Of a stretch of 64,000 bases of DNA, positions 29,539 through 49,890 are shown one piece after another. Numbering within the stretch: the stretch's first letter is position 1; every line of letters starts with the position of its first letter. This DNA is from Archilochus colubris (lineage: Eukaryota; Chordata; Aves; Apodiformes; Trochilidae): the NCBI GenBank assembly GCA_023079485.1, contig CM041083.1, forward strand, positions 64,175,810 to 64,239,809, read 5' to 3'. The notes under the pieces are model-generated. The model did not search any database. It worked only from the letters and a program-made list of their open reading frames with translations, and had not been told where the DNA came from. The translations under genes and the position numbers were made by a program.

Positions 29539-32500
29539 GCTTACTACCAAGTTTGTAGTTCTGTGCTTTTTGCCCACACCTCTGTCCTTCTGCCTTGAGT
29601 CATCTCTGAGACCTTAAATTCCCACTCTATCATCTGTCTTAAAGCCTCAGAAAGGCTGGAAGGCTATTTCAGGTTGACAAGACAAATGATAAAACTTCTC
29701 ATGATACGCTAGAATGTCCAGACTGAGAAGCTTAAACCTACTCATTATCTTTCTGTCATTCTGTACATTAAACTGCTAATTTTTCCAAGGGAACTTCAGA
29801 AAATGATCTTCTTATATTTCTCCCAATTCTATGCCCTATTCCGTTCCAGCAAAGCATTTATGCATAGTAGTTCATTTCTGCTGGTAAAAATAATACTGAC
29901 CATTGACTTCAATGGAATTATTCACACACCTTAAATTATGCACATACATGAGTACTGGATTAAAAACCAACCAAGCTAAAACAATTAGATTTTAAGTACT
30001 GAAGGATGTGCAAAGTGGAATCTTCATCTTTAGGGTAATAATCTACTAAGTCTAAATCAAACTTTAAGGATATACCATGGGTAATAGGAAATATGATCCT
30101 ATTCTTGCTCCTTCCGGTGACAGATGGATGTATAATGTATAGATTTAATTGAGGTGCAGGGGAGACCAGTCAGGAATTTCTTAAGCATTGACATGACATG
30201 CAGCAGCCTCACACTGTTCAGCCTCCAAACCAGTCAGCAGATCCAGGATGTGTAGGATTTCAGTGCTAAAGAAGCAATTCCGTAGTTTGTCCCACAGGCT
30301 GAAAAAAGTGCTTATGGAGCCTAAAATACATAAAGTCTTTCAGTACTGTGTCCCTTTTTACCATACATTTAGTTATTTGTCACCTCATTGACATTTTTCT
30401 TATTGGCATTTAAAGTTCTGTGGAAAAGTTAGAAATTGTAAATGACAATGAATAATTTCCTTGTTAAAAGCAATATTAAGCACAGTGGGACTTACGAGAA
30501 GTTGCAAGATGCATAATTAATATATTTATCACAAATATTACATGAAAAAACACTATAACATAGGCAGCATACTGTTTAGAGATCACAGGAAAAATACAAT
30601 ATGCAGGATTTGTTACCAGAGCTAACCAACAATACTACGTTTTTGCATACTTAGGGTTTTGTTTATTTATATCACAGTCTCAATAGTTACAGTCCAACTA
30701 CCTACAGGTGACCTGTTTAAGAGCATGACAATTGTCAGATGTCTTAGATGCATAAGGAGATGCTGAGTGAAAGAAAGGAGTCAAACCTTCACATCACAAG
30801 TTGTTTGCCTGCTCTGACAACTAGTAAGATCTTTTATGCCAAAGGCTGCAAGCACATTGGAGCCAAGGTGTTCTTAAGCACAGATCAGATCAGCAGTTGA
30901 GATGTCAACCACTGAACAAACAGTTTCTTCTTTGTTTGTAGAACAAACTGTCCATTATGCAGACTTTTTTTTCTTTAATTTTGTTAACACAGTCATAGCT
31001 GTGAAAGTTGACATTCCATCTTCTGATTATTTAAATTGTTTTTAAACCTAAGTTCTGACTATAAAATTTGGTAGAGAACTTTTTTCCCTTATGGAGCAAA
31101 GCAGCATGTCATCACATATAAAAAGTTTCTAGTGTTGTTTAAGCAGTTTAAAGTTGTAATTCCATGAGCGTATGTGTGAATGAAACTGATTCACCCAAAT
31201 AATCATGTGAAGAGAAGGAAAGAGGGGAGTGGAAAGGAAAATTTATGTTGTTATCCAAACATCTTCATTACTGAGCAGTAAGTATCTAAATCTCACATTG
31301 GTATGTGAGTGGCCCTTTTATATCACCTGAGCCAGGCTTGTCAGTAGGCTAACATTTGATCTTTGATCCAAGATAAGGAAATCACTTCTATTAATCCTTA
31401 AGTTATGAAGGTGCTTAAGTACTCTTCCTGAAAAAAAGATGGTTTTCAAATTGAAAAGAAGGAAAAGATATTCAGAGACAATGATTTCCTCCTCTTTCTC
31501 CTGTCTTCTTCTTCCAATATTCTCCAATTTTTATATTGTTACAAGAAAGACTGACTTGGTTTCAGCAAGTGATCTTGCTACATTTGTCTAAATAACTTTG
31601 AGGCAGAGAATTCCACAGGCTGCATAAAATAGCATTTCTACACAAAATGGCCAAATTTACTCTGCTTTAATTTTCTTGAGCATTCTGATCTTGATTAATG
31701 TTACTTTGTGACAGGTTATACACTTCCTTATCAAACACTTGAAGCCCTTGACTTGTATTTTAAAAAGGTTATCCTAAGATTTTATAGGCATTAGAAATCA
31801 GTTAGAAATTTTTGCAAGAAATGGAAGCCTATCCCTGGTGCCCTAGCTAACATACTTTCCATTAATCTGCAGCTCTCCAGTATTGTGCATTGAACAGGAC
31901 AATTTTTTTACTTCAGCATCCTGGTTTCCAGTGACAGCTGCCCTTCTACGATGCTTTAAACTTTTCCTGTAACTTTCAGTTATTTCTGAAAGACATTTGG
32001 CTTAAAGTGCCAGGGTGTGGGGGTGTGAATTGTAAAGTCAGCAGAATTTAGAGAATTGTGTCTACCTCTCTGATTAAGCCACTGAAAGACCTCTATTATG
32101 TGCTTGGCAATGCTTAACTATTATGTTAAAAGATAATATGCCTCTAATATTATCTTTGAACTATGATGCCTGTGTAATTAACAAGATACTTGCAAATGTG
32201 CTAGACTATTGTTCCTGGGAGAAAAAAAGTAATGTCTAAACAAGTAAAGGATACATATCTCCTGTGGCTTTACCAGTGTGTCTTCACCTAAGTCTTCTGA
32301 AAGAGCAGAAGGCAAACACAAATGTCTATTTATAGGGAGAAATAGACTATTATTCCTCAGCCCTACTGAATCTGCTTGTTTTAGTTGTGATCAGCAAATC
32401 ACAGAATTAAAATTTTCTAGGGGATGATTACTGAAAAAAACTTCAACTGGACATTGATAGTATTGATATCGTAGCCGTGATAGCAATTAAGATTACTTTG

Positions 32501-33399
32501 GCAAAGGATGAGCTCCATCAAGTACATAAGGACCATCAAACTTCAACTATGCCCAAATACCCTCTTGTCATCAGAATGCTAAGTGGACACTTTGACAGTA
32601 CCCAATGAAGCAAGGTAGTATTCTACTTCAGAGACTGGAAAGCTGAAGCCAAAATGAGCTAAAAAATTATATCACCATGGTGCCAGAGAGCAAATGTAGC
32701 AAGGCATAAGAAGGAATCTAAGATCCTTTTCTCTGATGTTTCTGAGAGAAGAGAAATTGATGTTCAGAAATGTACCAACTTTCTCACTTTTCAGAATAAT
32801 GAGATGTGAGTGTTTAGATATGAGCTGTGAAAGGTCAGGCAGTTTGATACAGAAAGTGAAACTCCTTTTCTAAATGACAATATTCAGAGTACCAACCAAT
32901 GCTGTGCTAACAGCTGACCTAGCAATCGTCTCATACATGCTTAAATTGACTCTAGAAGGAACTCTGTAGGTCAGACCTACACTGCCTGATAATCTTTGTT
33001 CATATCTGTAAATTTAGAAGATGATTCATCTGTTCTGTTTAAGGTTCATTTGGTTAACAGTAATCGGTCAGGGAGAAGAGGTGCACTCAGTGACCAGACA
33101 GATGAGCTGTATTTTAGGAGTTATATTGTTTATCCTAGAGAGGTCACCTACAACTGAACGCTTCTTGTGGTTCAAGCCCAGCAGGCAACAAAGAACCATA
33201 CAGCTACTCAATCTCTCCTTCTTCCACTGCGGGACAGGGAGGAGAAAATCTAACAAAAATCTGGTAGATCAAGACAAGGGCAAGGAGGTTTATGTCACCA
33301 GTTATGTTTAAGGGAAAACCTTACTCAACCTGGGGAAAACAAAAATCAACTTAATTTGTAACCATTCAAATCAGAGCAGGAAAATAAGATACAAAATCA

Positions 33400-34115
33400 G
33401 ATCCTAAAAACACCTTCCCCCATCCCTCACTTCTTACTAGGTCATAATTACTTTGCTGGTGATTTCTCTTCCTCCTCTCCCCAAGCAGCACAATGGGAAT
33501 GGGGTTTGGGTCAGTTCATCACACACCATTTTCTGCTGCTCCTCAGGGTGTAGGGCTTTTCACACTCTTCTCCTGCTCCAACACAGGGTCCCTCTCACAG
33601 GAGAGAGTCCTTCATGAACCCCTTTGACACCAGTCCCTCACATAGACAGCAGTCCCATAGGAACAGATTCCTTCAGTTCAGGCTTCCCATAGTCATGGCC
33701 TGCTTCAGGTGCAGTCACCTCCCCTGGCTGGGGCTCATCTACATCTGCTCCACTGTGGTCTTTCACATGCTGCTTTACCATGATCCTCCATGGGTTGCAG
33801 GGGACAGCAGCCATCTTCACCACGGCTGCAGGGGAACCTCCTCCACCTCCTTTCCAGTCTTGGTGTCTCTGCTCAGATGTTGCTCTCACTTCCTCCTCTT
33901 CTCCCTTGCAAATCTTTTAGTTTCCTTTTCCTCTTTTCAAATATGTCACTCACAGAGGTGTTACCACTGTTACTGATGGACTCAGGCTTGGCCTGAAGCA
34001 CATCCAGCTTTTTTGGAGTGAGAGGAGCTTCCAGCAGCTTCTCACAAGAGCCACCCCTGTGCCTCTCCATTCCTACCAAAATCCCACCACACTGACCCAA
34101 TACAACCCCTTTATT
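33400..34115. mobile_element. Decayed endogenous-retrovirus LTR-like repeat (avian)
   Basis: This block is CT-rich and clearly unlike the surrounding AT-rich intron. It carries phrases I associate with a dispersed avian ERV LTR: 'agggtccctctcacaggag', 'agcagtcccataggaacag', 'ggttgcaggggacagcag', 'gaggtgttaccactgtt' and 'cagcagcttctcacaagagcc'. Related sequence probably continues upstream to about 33100 and downstream to about 34260. No gag, pol or env frame is visible, so this is LTR-like sequence only. The open frames across it (for example 33614-33976) are not proteins. The exact family and orientation are uncertain. Confidence 0.55.
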
Positions 34116-35296
34116 TTCACTGTAGACAGAAGTACAATATATATTTCGTATATCTTTTTTTTTTTTTCCTGTTCTTAGTAGTGAGCATATGGTAACACTC
34201 CTCCTGATCTTGTCATGACCCTCTATGGCTTCTCCACTTCAACAGCATAATTAGGAAAAATCAGCTCTACCACTTCAGTTACTCTTGCAGCGAAAGCCTC
34301 CAGCTGCTGTCAACAGGACATGTGTACCCATACACACCTGATAAATAGCTACATATTCACAGAATGATAAGTTTCCAGGAAGCAGTTTTACTCAAACACA
34401 GGTGCAAGATTTTTAATGGTAACTGGATAGGAGCATTGTTCAGTTGAGGATGGTGCATCCTGGACTTCTAGGATACTTCCTTTTTGAGGAAGCATTTCTG
34501 GGTATTTGGAACCATACAATCTTAGCCAAGAATTTAATGGTTCTTAAATGTTGAAACATTGCTGTTACTGTTCTGAGTAAATCTATTTCTCTTTTTTTCC
34601 CCAACTTCTGTCAAGCAGCTTATACTTCTGCATTTCTCCTGCAGATGTTTTTCAAGAGCAAAGAGTAAGCGCACACTGTATTGTTTCCTTATCAGAGTGG
34701 AAACATTTTTTTTAACATTATTTACCAAATATCTAATATTGTATCAAGATATAACATCTATTTATGTCTTTTGTGGCTCAGTCCCACATTGTATGGAATC
34801 ATCTTGCTGTCTACAAAAGAATGTAAGAAGTGAGAGCACCAAACTGAGGGAGTACAGCAACAGACAGGCTCAGCTATCTGCTAACATTGATGTTTTCTCT
34901 GCACCTGAGAAGTTTCTCTGCCTCTCAGATTCTCTGTTATGTATAGGACTGGGCAATAAAAAGGAGATGAAAAGCCAATCTCTTAAACATCTGAGAAGTA
35001 CCAAATGCTGTGTTGTACCAGAATGCGGGTCTGTTCCTCAGGACTAATCTGTGCTGATGCTAGCTGGTACAATTGTTATGCAATTGTGCAGGCATTGGGA
35101 ATAGTCAAAGTACACTCTACTCTCGTTATATACCTTAGCAAGGCCACAGTGGAAGCTTCTTGTGATCTGGAAATTTGTTTTTGCCAGAGAAGGCGTCCTG
35201 ACATGCACCTTAATTCTGTTCCTGGTAACCTGGCATTTGCTATTTGGGATTCACTTGTACCAGAGCTTTAAAAAGTTCTACTTTCCCAGCTCACAG

Positions 35297-35340
35297 AAAA
35301 AAAAAACAAAAAACAAAAAACCCACCAAAAAAACCCCAAC
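35297..35340 (+). repeat. A/C-rich low-complexity tract
   Basis: A run of A residues is followed by AAAAAAC and ACCC-type units. It is simple sequence in intron 7, and open frames ending in lysine-rich tails here are artefacts. Confidence 0.88.
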
Positions 35341-37251
35341 TGTGGATAGATAAATACCTGAAGCTGATGCTTTTCTGTCACCATCTATCATAATTAGAGG
35401 GAAGTCAAGTCATTTTTGTGCCTACACTGGTAAATTCTTGTTGCAGTTTTACCGAGTCATCCATACTCACTGTTTGTGTGAATTGCTTTATATAGGTAGT
35501 CTCATTCTTTGTAGAAGAGAGGGGATGTTAAGTGTCATTTCTTTACTTAATTCCAGCTTAGGCAGCTACATTTTGCCTACCTGATTTCTCCACTGTGATT
35601 TCAGGTGAATATTTGATTCCAACTTTATATACCTTGTTGGTTTGTTCTTTTTAAAGCACTGAGGTGTTTCACACCAGAGTTGTCTACATTTTGGTCATGT
35701 GGGATGAGACATGGCTTGCGAACAGAAAGAATCATTCATACTATTTATAAAATAACAGAGCAATTCCACAAAAGTATTGAAAGGGAAGCTGCTTAATATT
35801 ATGTTAGATTTTCAGGTACTGTCTTCTGACCACCAAATGTATTAGACCTGTGAGGAAGGAGCTGATGAATGGTTTTCAAAAGTGCAGATTTTGAGCTTCT
35901 TTTTTAACAGATCTACATCAGGTCAATTGCAGCTGAAGGATAGCATTCTAGACTGACCCATTGACTGATCAATTGCCAAACAAGTGCTTTAATGACTGTA
36001 ATTTGAAAGAAAAATGGATAATGCACTTCCATCCACAAAGAACTCATTATGTTAATGTTATTCTCCTGTGCTGTCTTACTGAAGGTCTAAAATTCCTTTC
36101 CTGAGTTTTTATGGATCTTGAGTCAGATAGCCTCCTATGAAGGGTCACAGTGCACATGAGTGGAAGAATATTTCCTCTGAGATCACAACAAATGCTTCGG
36201 TTGCAATGGAGAGATCTTTTTCCTGGAAAGAGAGGACAACATATGATAAAATATTCAAAAGCATAGAAAACAAAGGAACCTAGACTCTTTATGCCTTTTA
36301 ATACTTCCAAATCTGCAATATATGTTCATAAATCATTTTAGTGCTCCTGAAAATGTTAACCACCATCTGTTCCTTTACTGATGTTATGTCTGGCTCAGGA
36401 GATAAGAGTTCATGAAAAGTAAAGAAAAAGACACTGATGTTTTTGATAATGTCATGAAAGTGAGATTCTATTGAGGTATCCAGCAACTTTCAAAAATTTG
36501 GAACTTTGAAGGAGACTTAAAATAGTATTTGTGTGCCAGATGCTTTTAGAATATACACAACATCTTACGTGCTAGAGTTGCTCTACATATAATAATAATG
36601 TAGATTCTGGTGCTAAAACAATAGCCCTGCCACTTCATTTGCCAATGGTCATTCATTCAGTTTGCAGTCTCAAATTCTCTAGTTATGCAGGAATCACATT
36701 TTAGAGGAGAGATTCATCTTTCAAGGAGAGAGAGAAGTTTGTGAGAAAGCTTTAGGAAACACTTGACCAGGTCAGAAAATGGGAGGCCTTGAGAGAACTT
36801 TCCTTTAAAGCATTCAGCTACTGCCCTCACTGTGCTAAACTGTGAAGATTGCCAGAGCACTGCCAGGGAAAGTATTTGCCCACAGTTATCACATGCTTCT
36901 CTATGAGGTGCATGTACCTGCGCTACATGTGGGAAGTAAAGATGTTTTGACAACACAGTGTGGCAATGCTTAACAAAAACTAGAAATATTTTCACTGTCA
37001 GCAGAGTCATACCTATGTGCAATGGTTAGAAGTTCAGAAGTCATCAGATGGGCCCTTGTTGTGTTGTGCTAAACTCCAGAAAGTGACAGTCCACAACTTT
37101 AAGCATTGACAGATGTGCCAGTATGGCACATGGTTATATCTCAGCCTGTATTAATCACTGCTTGTAAGGAAACAGCTAAAGGGAAAAAGCAGTCAAAGGA
37201 GTGTTCACATCAGAAAGAACCTACAGAAACACTTGCTATAGTTATGTTTAA

Positions 37252-43433
<6,182 letters not shown>

Positions 43434-46400
43434 TAGTGCTGAGGTGTCTTATAAGGAAGAACAAGTTCTTCTAAGACTCTCACTGTGCTTACATATGATT
43501 CCAGTATAATGCCCATAGGAAACTGCAGGAGGGAGAAATACAGTATGCAAGCATTGATACTGTTCTGCAGATCCTCAGTTTCTTGTCTGTAATACTGACA
43601 TAAAATCCTGATATTAAACAGAAATAAAGGTCAATGCTTGCTGTCAAAGTCCACTACTGAGATGAGTTTTGAAATATACATCTGTCTCCTATTCATCTAT
43701 TTAGTTGAAGTCCAGTGTTGCAGGCTGTTTATACATTTGAAAGCAAAGGTTACTTGGCAAAGCAGTGCTACAGTATGGAAGAAGGGTCAAATCAACCTTG
43801 GTGTACATTGAACCACCCGTAACTCCATTGAAATCCATGGAATTTTTTGCTTTTGCCAGGCTGCAATTAAGCTCTCAGAAATATCCACTAAGGGAATTAT
43901 CTCTTATTCTTCTCTTCTGGAGTTAAGTAGACACTTGTGCAAAGTGAGAATTCACCATCTTTCTTTCTTAGAAGTCCTAAAGAAAGAAGGGCTTGAAAAA
44001 AGCTGAGATTCCCTACATTTCATTGCCTTCATTGAATCTTCTCCTTCCATCTCCTCTTTTACCAATACAGACTGTGTAATTCTTCAGAAACACAGTTGTC
44101 ATTGCAGGTCATGCATTTGGGAAGTGTCAGTTAACCTCTAGTCAGTAACACAGTTAATGGATACTATGTCTACTTTTAGCTTTTATTACAAAAATGTGCA
44201 TATTCCTAGTTTGATTTTGGAAGAAAAGGCATGAACCATTTTCCTAGAGATCACCCTTCCTACCAAGCAAGCCAAATCCATGGGATAATCCAATCAGATG
44301 CATATATTCTAGTAATAGGAAGACTGTACATATGGAAGTTGTGTCTAAAAATTAAAGCAAGATTTGTATCAGATGCTTTTGATATTCTGGTGATTAAGTA
44401 CTGTTCCCTTTTGCTGCCAGAACACTTAAGGTATTTTAGAAAGAAAAATGTGATATCATTAACATCAGGTTATAGGCATGATATTTAGGTATCTGGACTT
44501 GAAGGAGTCACTGGAGTAACTTCTTCAAACTTTCCCCAAATCAGATTATCTTGATTTTTATGCTTCTGTCTTCATAGGGCATACAGCTTACTTTCACAAT
44601 TTAACCTCAGTAATAACTCAGAAATGCATTTATTATTCATGGTAGGAATTTGCTGCCTTGTGGCACATAATATGTGTAAGGTGATGCCTGGTCATCTAAA
44701 TTAATTTATTTGTAGATAGAATTCTCTACTTAAAAACCAAAACAAACCAAATAAAAAAAATACTACCATGGTGGGCTCTGGATGATATACTTAAATGACA
44801 TTTAAATGGGGATGCCAAGGACTAAGTGGTACACAATTCCACTGAAGTCACCAGCAGGCTTTCCCTTGACTGCAGTAGGAATTGGGTTGTGTTTATCACA
44901 TTTCATCTTAGATATATGTTTGCGAAAGCAAATTGTAACCATACTGGTAAGGTAATGTGATGAAAACTTTCCTTTGGTTACTAGCAAGCCTAGAGTTTTT
45001 CCTTTTTAACTAATGTTATCCTAATGGTGCTTTGGTAAAAGAGTTGTGGAATACGTCAGGTGTAGATTCATTGCATATGCTATGTAGTGGGGTCAATCCA
45101 TATTTGAGCTAAGAAGCTCCTTTTATGTCTGGTGATGCCAAGATCTGAAAGATAAAATAGCTTGTTTTCAGCTCTTCCTATTTCATTTAATTAGGTGAAT
45201 TTTATAGGACATGGTTTATAAAATTAGTCCTTTTACATCTGAAAATTTGCCCAGAGTTTCTCACAGTTGTCTGTTAGTTACAGAACTATGTTCTACTAGC
45301 AAAGTAACTTTTTACCCATTGCTTTTCCAGACTATTAATGAATACAATGTTTTCAGTGCCATTGGTTTCAAGTGTCAGGGCTAAGGGCAGTGGTTGCTGA
45401 CTCGTCCTTAGTACACAAGAAATCATTCTCAGTGACACTTTTTTGTCCCATGGCAGACTGGGCTTGGGAATAGATGTCTGCAGTGCCTAGCACTAAGCAG
45501 GAGAATTACTCCTCTGTTGCGAGGAGTTTCTGAGGATGTGAAGAAAGTCTGTGGATGGATTTTGGCTGTGTGCTGGGGACAATGGTCACGCCAACAAAAG
45601 TCTCTGCACAGGAGAACCAAGAAGACACCAAGCAATCTGGTCACTCCATGAAGTTTATTTGCCTGTTATTCAGACATATGTGCCCCATCTAGAGCAGGCA
45701 GTTGGTAGCAGTATTCTTCTTAGACCCTGTGGCCAAATTAATCCTTCTATCTTTGATGTATATTACCTAGTGCTTTATCTTGGCCTGCCTGCCGATAGCT
45801 TTTCTATGAAAGTAAAGGGTCTCTGTGCTGCCATCCTCTGGTGAGCAAGCAAATAGCCTCTGGTTACAGATGGTAAAAAGTAACATTTTCCTACCCTACC
45901 CCACAGACAAGGAAAATACCTGGGTGCATACCCCTACCCAGGGTTTACACCTTGACCTTTTGTATTGCACTGTAACAAAATCAAACCAAGAAGCAGACTT
46001 CAACTTAAGCTAATACCTCAGATAAGGTACTATGAGTAAGTGACATGCTGTTTTGTTTGGGTTTTTTTTTGTGTGTTAAATACTGTGTCAAATGTTTTGG
46101 CTTTCATGACAGCAGTTAGGGCTAAACTGGGGGAGAAAGATGGTCTTGCCTAAAAAAGAAATCTACAAAATAAGATCCAAATATAATGGACAGATGGGTC
46201 AGTTGTAAATGCCCTCAGGAATCCTTTTGGCTTAAGTGCCTGCAAAAACATTCAAATCTTATCTTATCAAATCTTATCAGCAAGGCTGAGCCTCCAATAT
46301 CTTCCATGTCTTTTTGTCTTTAACTATAGCTGAAAGAGTTCCTCATATGTGGCATCAGTGAGCTTTTCTTTCAAGTGCTCTTCCAAGTTCAGCAAATTCT

Positions 46401-47692
46401 GTCTTAGCTACGCCATCCATAACTTGACAGAAGGGTGTTACTGTCCTTTTACAGCACATTTTGTTCAGTGATTAAATAATTAATAACATTGATTTTTAAG
46501 ATGCCAACCCTAAGACTTTCAGACAAAAATTCACTGTGGTACACAGGGTATTTCAGACCTTAAGCTGTTGCTTTAGCTCAATAAACTTTAGGGATTCCCC
46601 TTGCATCAGTTATATTGTATTGATGCTCAGGAGATGTGAGCTCCTGTCTGAACTCTGACAGTGACTCGCAGAGTTACTTTAAAGAAGTTATCAATTTTTG
46701 CTTCCTCAGTTTTTAGTTGGAGGTTTGAGTTGGTGTGTTGGTTTTTTATATGTATAAAGAATATCAGAAAAGCTTAGAAGTTAAATTAAAATATACTTAT
46801 TAAATTGTAGTCTCAGCTAAGTAAATTCTGAGATTCAGCAATTTACACCATCTGGGATCTGACACAGGTAGTCTACCTAAACTGAATCATCCCGAACACA
46901 GGAACATATATTTCCAATTTCATCTCTGTCCTTGGCAGCAGAGGCAGGTTTTGCTGTCCTCTTACTCTGTAGAGAGGGCTGTCTGCCTGTCAGCAGAAGA
47001 ACTGCCTTCTGTAAAACAGAGAACACAGGGTGGAAAGGAAGAGAAATTAACTTGCATCCCCACTTGATTTGAGTGCCTATGCTGGTACTTAAGATATAAT
47101 CAGTCATATATTGTACAGGTCACTGCTTTCCTGAAGCTGTCAAACCTCACCTTAAGTCTCATTGCTTGTTTACAGCCCTTGATGAAATGGTTAACAAGTC
47201 CAAGGACTATACCAGTGAGACCCTAGAGTGGAATAAAGTGTGAGAAAGGAAGATAAATGCAGCCAGCGTCAGATAATCAGTGTAGCCTTTACTTGTTGCT
47301 TTCCACAGCAGACATTCTGCCGTTCTTCTGAGGAAATTTATTGCCAGTTGTCTCTCACATGCACTGAGGAGCATTCAAAGATCAGGCTGAATTCATTCTC
47401 TGTATGTTTAGGTTCATTTAAGGCATTTTTTTCCTTGTTGTTAGCAAACATGATTTTGCTGTTCTGGCAGATGTGAGGTGGGAAATGTGAAAAGGCTTCT
47501 GGGGCCTGTTTGTGTTGATGGTTTTCTTCTATGCTCTTTCCCTGATGGGCCTTCCGCACAGGAAGAAAACATTAATTTGACAGAGGAGAGAAAATGTCAT
47601 GGCACAAAACAGCTACTGAATATCAAAATTACATGATAGCAAAGAAAACTGTCCCTCCCGTTGCCACAGTAACTGGGAATTTGCCCTTGCCC

Positions 47693-47710
47693 TTTTTTTT
47701 TTTTTTTTTT
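47693..47710 (+). repeat. Poly(T) run
   Basis: Eighteen consecutive T residues in intron 9. On the minus strand this would be an A tail, but no retrocopy body is recognisable on that strand next to it. Confidence 0.9.
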
Positions 47711-48894
47711 CTCTTCACAAGAGTAGTCTGGAATACATCTGTGTTGCTGTGGGCAGAAGCAGGAAGCCTCAATCCAGCCCAGATTCTCCTCTTATTGAAA
47801 TTAATTGGCAACATTCCCATTGACTGCACTGGGGTCAGGAAGAAGCTGTGAATGGGCAGGGAGAAGTAATTGGATGTTTCTGACAGCTCAGATTTTACCC
47901 TCCCTCTGTTTCCCCCCTATTTCAATTCTGTTTGCTGCTGCCATCTGCAATGTGAGTATGACCACATTAAATGTCAAGAGTAACTGGTCTGAGATCTGAT
48001 AACAAATGCATTCTATGATTCAAGACAACTCATTCTTCTAGTTAGATTGTATCCAAAGTAGTACTGTAAATTCAAGAGATGATTGACAAGTAACTTACCT
48101 ACAAAAATTTAATGTCTAATTGTACTTCAGGGCTCTATTGTAATGTTACTGGTGGCTGAAGTTAATCAGATTTTCATGTAGCACATCAGAAAAAAACAGT
48201 AAAAATCAATGTGCTGCCTATCAAAAGCATATAGTAATACTTCAGATATTGCATTAAATAAAGAAAGGTGTGGGAAGGGGTTGACTGGAGTCGAAGATTT
48301 ATGACCCAGATAAAGTGGAAATAGAAAGTTCCCAATTGAAGACAACAAGTACAGAAATACAGAAAGGTTCTAAATTATATAGAAAACTAAACTACTTCAA
48401 AAGGTACAGTCTTCAGCCCTCATCTTCAGAGCAGTTATTGTAGTGTCCTAATGACTTTTGGAAATGTATGTTACTGAGTTCCTGCCTCTGAGTTCACTGC
48501 CCCTAAGGAATCAACAGCAATCTAACTTTTCATTGGGTCACAGATTTTGTCTCTCATAACCACTGTTACTTGTGAAAAGCACTAGTCATGACTGGGCAGT
48601 AGAGTGCATTTAACCACAGTCTTATGAAGTCTTCCCTGGGAGAAAATTAGTTTCAGATAGGGTGGAAGTTTTCAGTTGCAAAAGTATAACTTTTAGGAGA
48701 AGTTGAACCATTAGAACTTTTGGAAGATATATATCTTTCATGGAAAATATTTGTGTTTCTGAACATCAGTCCAGAAATGAGAACAGGAGAGCTGGTGGTT
48801 GAGACAGGAGAGAAGAAGTTGAGAACTCTAGAAATAGAAGCCTCAGTAATTTCAGCCCAAACAGGGCTTTATTCAAAGGAGTTCCAATAGAGTT

Positions 48895-48962
48895 CCAACC
48901 ATGGTTATGGTTAGACTCCATGATCTTAAAGGTCTTTTCCAGACAAGGTTATTCTGTAGTAG
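48895..48962 (+). mobile_element. Short decayed CR1 3' tail
   Basis: The phrase 'gttccaaccatggttatggttagactccatgatcttaaaggtcttttccagacaaggttattctgtag' follows, with changes, the CR1 ending '...ttggactagatgatcttaaaggtcttttccaac...attctatg'. Only the last 70 or so bases can be recognised. Confidence 0.6.
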
Positions 48963-49859
48963 TAGTTTGACTCTATTACATAACAGGGGTAACAATATTA
49001 CCACTTTTCTTTAAAAGTTCAGATTATGTAGGATTTATCTTTCTAGTTCCTGTTGACTTTGCAAAGTCAACAAACTACAAGGAGATGCCACTTAATTCAG
49101 TGTGGCTATGTAGCAAATACTTTCTGTTGACTTTAATGAAAGCTGTCACTCAATCCTGTGCAACCCTTTGGGAAAGTTAGCAGTTTTAAACTGTTGGCTA
49201 GAGAGAGATTTGTGTACACATCTAATCAGGATACCCAGGTAAAAGAACACCACTTTTACATTTAGTAATTTCATATGTCAGCTTGCTCTGTGGCCTCTAA
49301 ATCATGAGCCTAGCATACTGACAAGGGAGTAGCTTATTCCTTTCAGCCTGAAAAAATAGCATGGTGCTGTGGGGTAGTGTCTAGGGTAGAAAGTGAATAA
49401 CAATATTTCAAAGACTTGTTTACAGACTAAAATTTCAGGGTGGCCTAAAAACATTTGGTCCATTTTTTATGATGAAATTTAATGGGGAAGTGCACAGCTG
49501 TGGAATTAACATGAAAAATGCAGAAGGAAAAATGACAGTATATTTACAAGTTGTCTATTTTAAATTCATTCCAGACCATCACTGACTTAAAACTTATGTC
49601 TTCTTACTCTTTGAGCAAAAAGATGGAATACTGCGTTAATTTTTGTCTTCTGTTTAATGGGATATACTTCAAACACACTTGAACTTATCTGGTGACAGCA
49701 AGTCAGTTCACCATGATTAATTTGCCTGGATTTGTATATATCCACAGATTTTGTCCTGATGTATTTCACATATACATGAAAGGACATGGGACACCACCCC
49801 TTGACAAGCATGTACAACTTGATATTCTAGAGGATTTTTCCTAGTGTCAAAAATCAACT

Positions 49860-49890
49860 AAAAAACAAAAACAAAAACAAAAACCAAACC
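49860..49890 (+). repeat. CAAAAA low-complexity tract
   Basis: Four ACAAAAA-type units followed by ACCAAACC. It is simple sequence in intron 9. Confidence 0.88.

Noticed and set aside
33614..33976. Open frame of 120 codons within the ERV-like block
   Set aside because: It is cysteine- and serine-rich translation of LTR-like CT-rich DNA, with no retroviral domain and the same length class as neighbouring chance frames.
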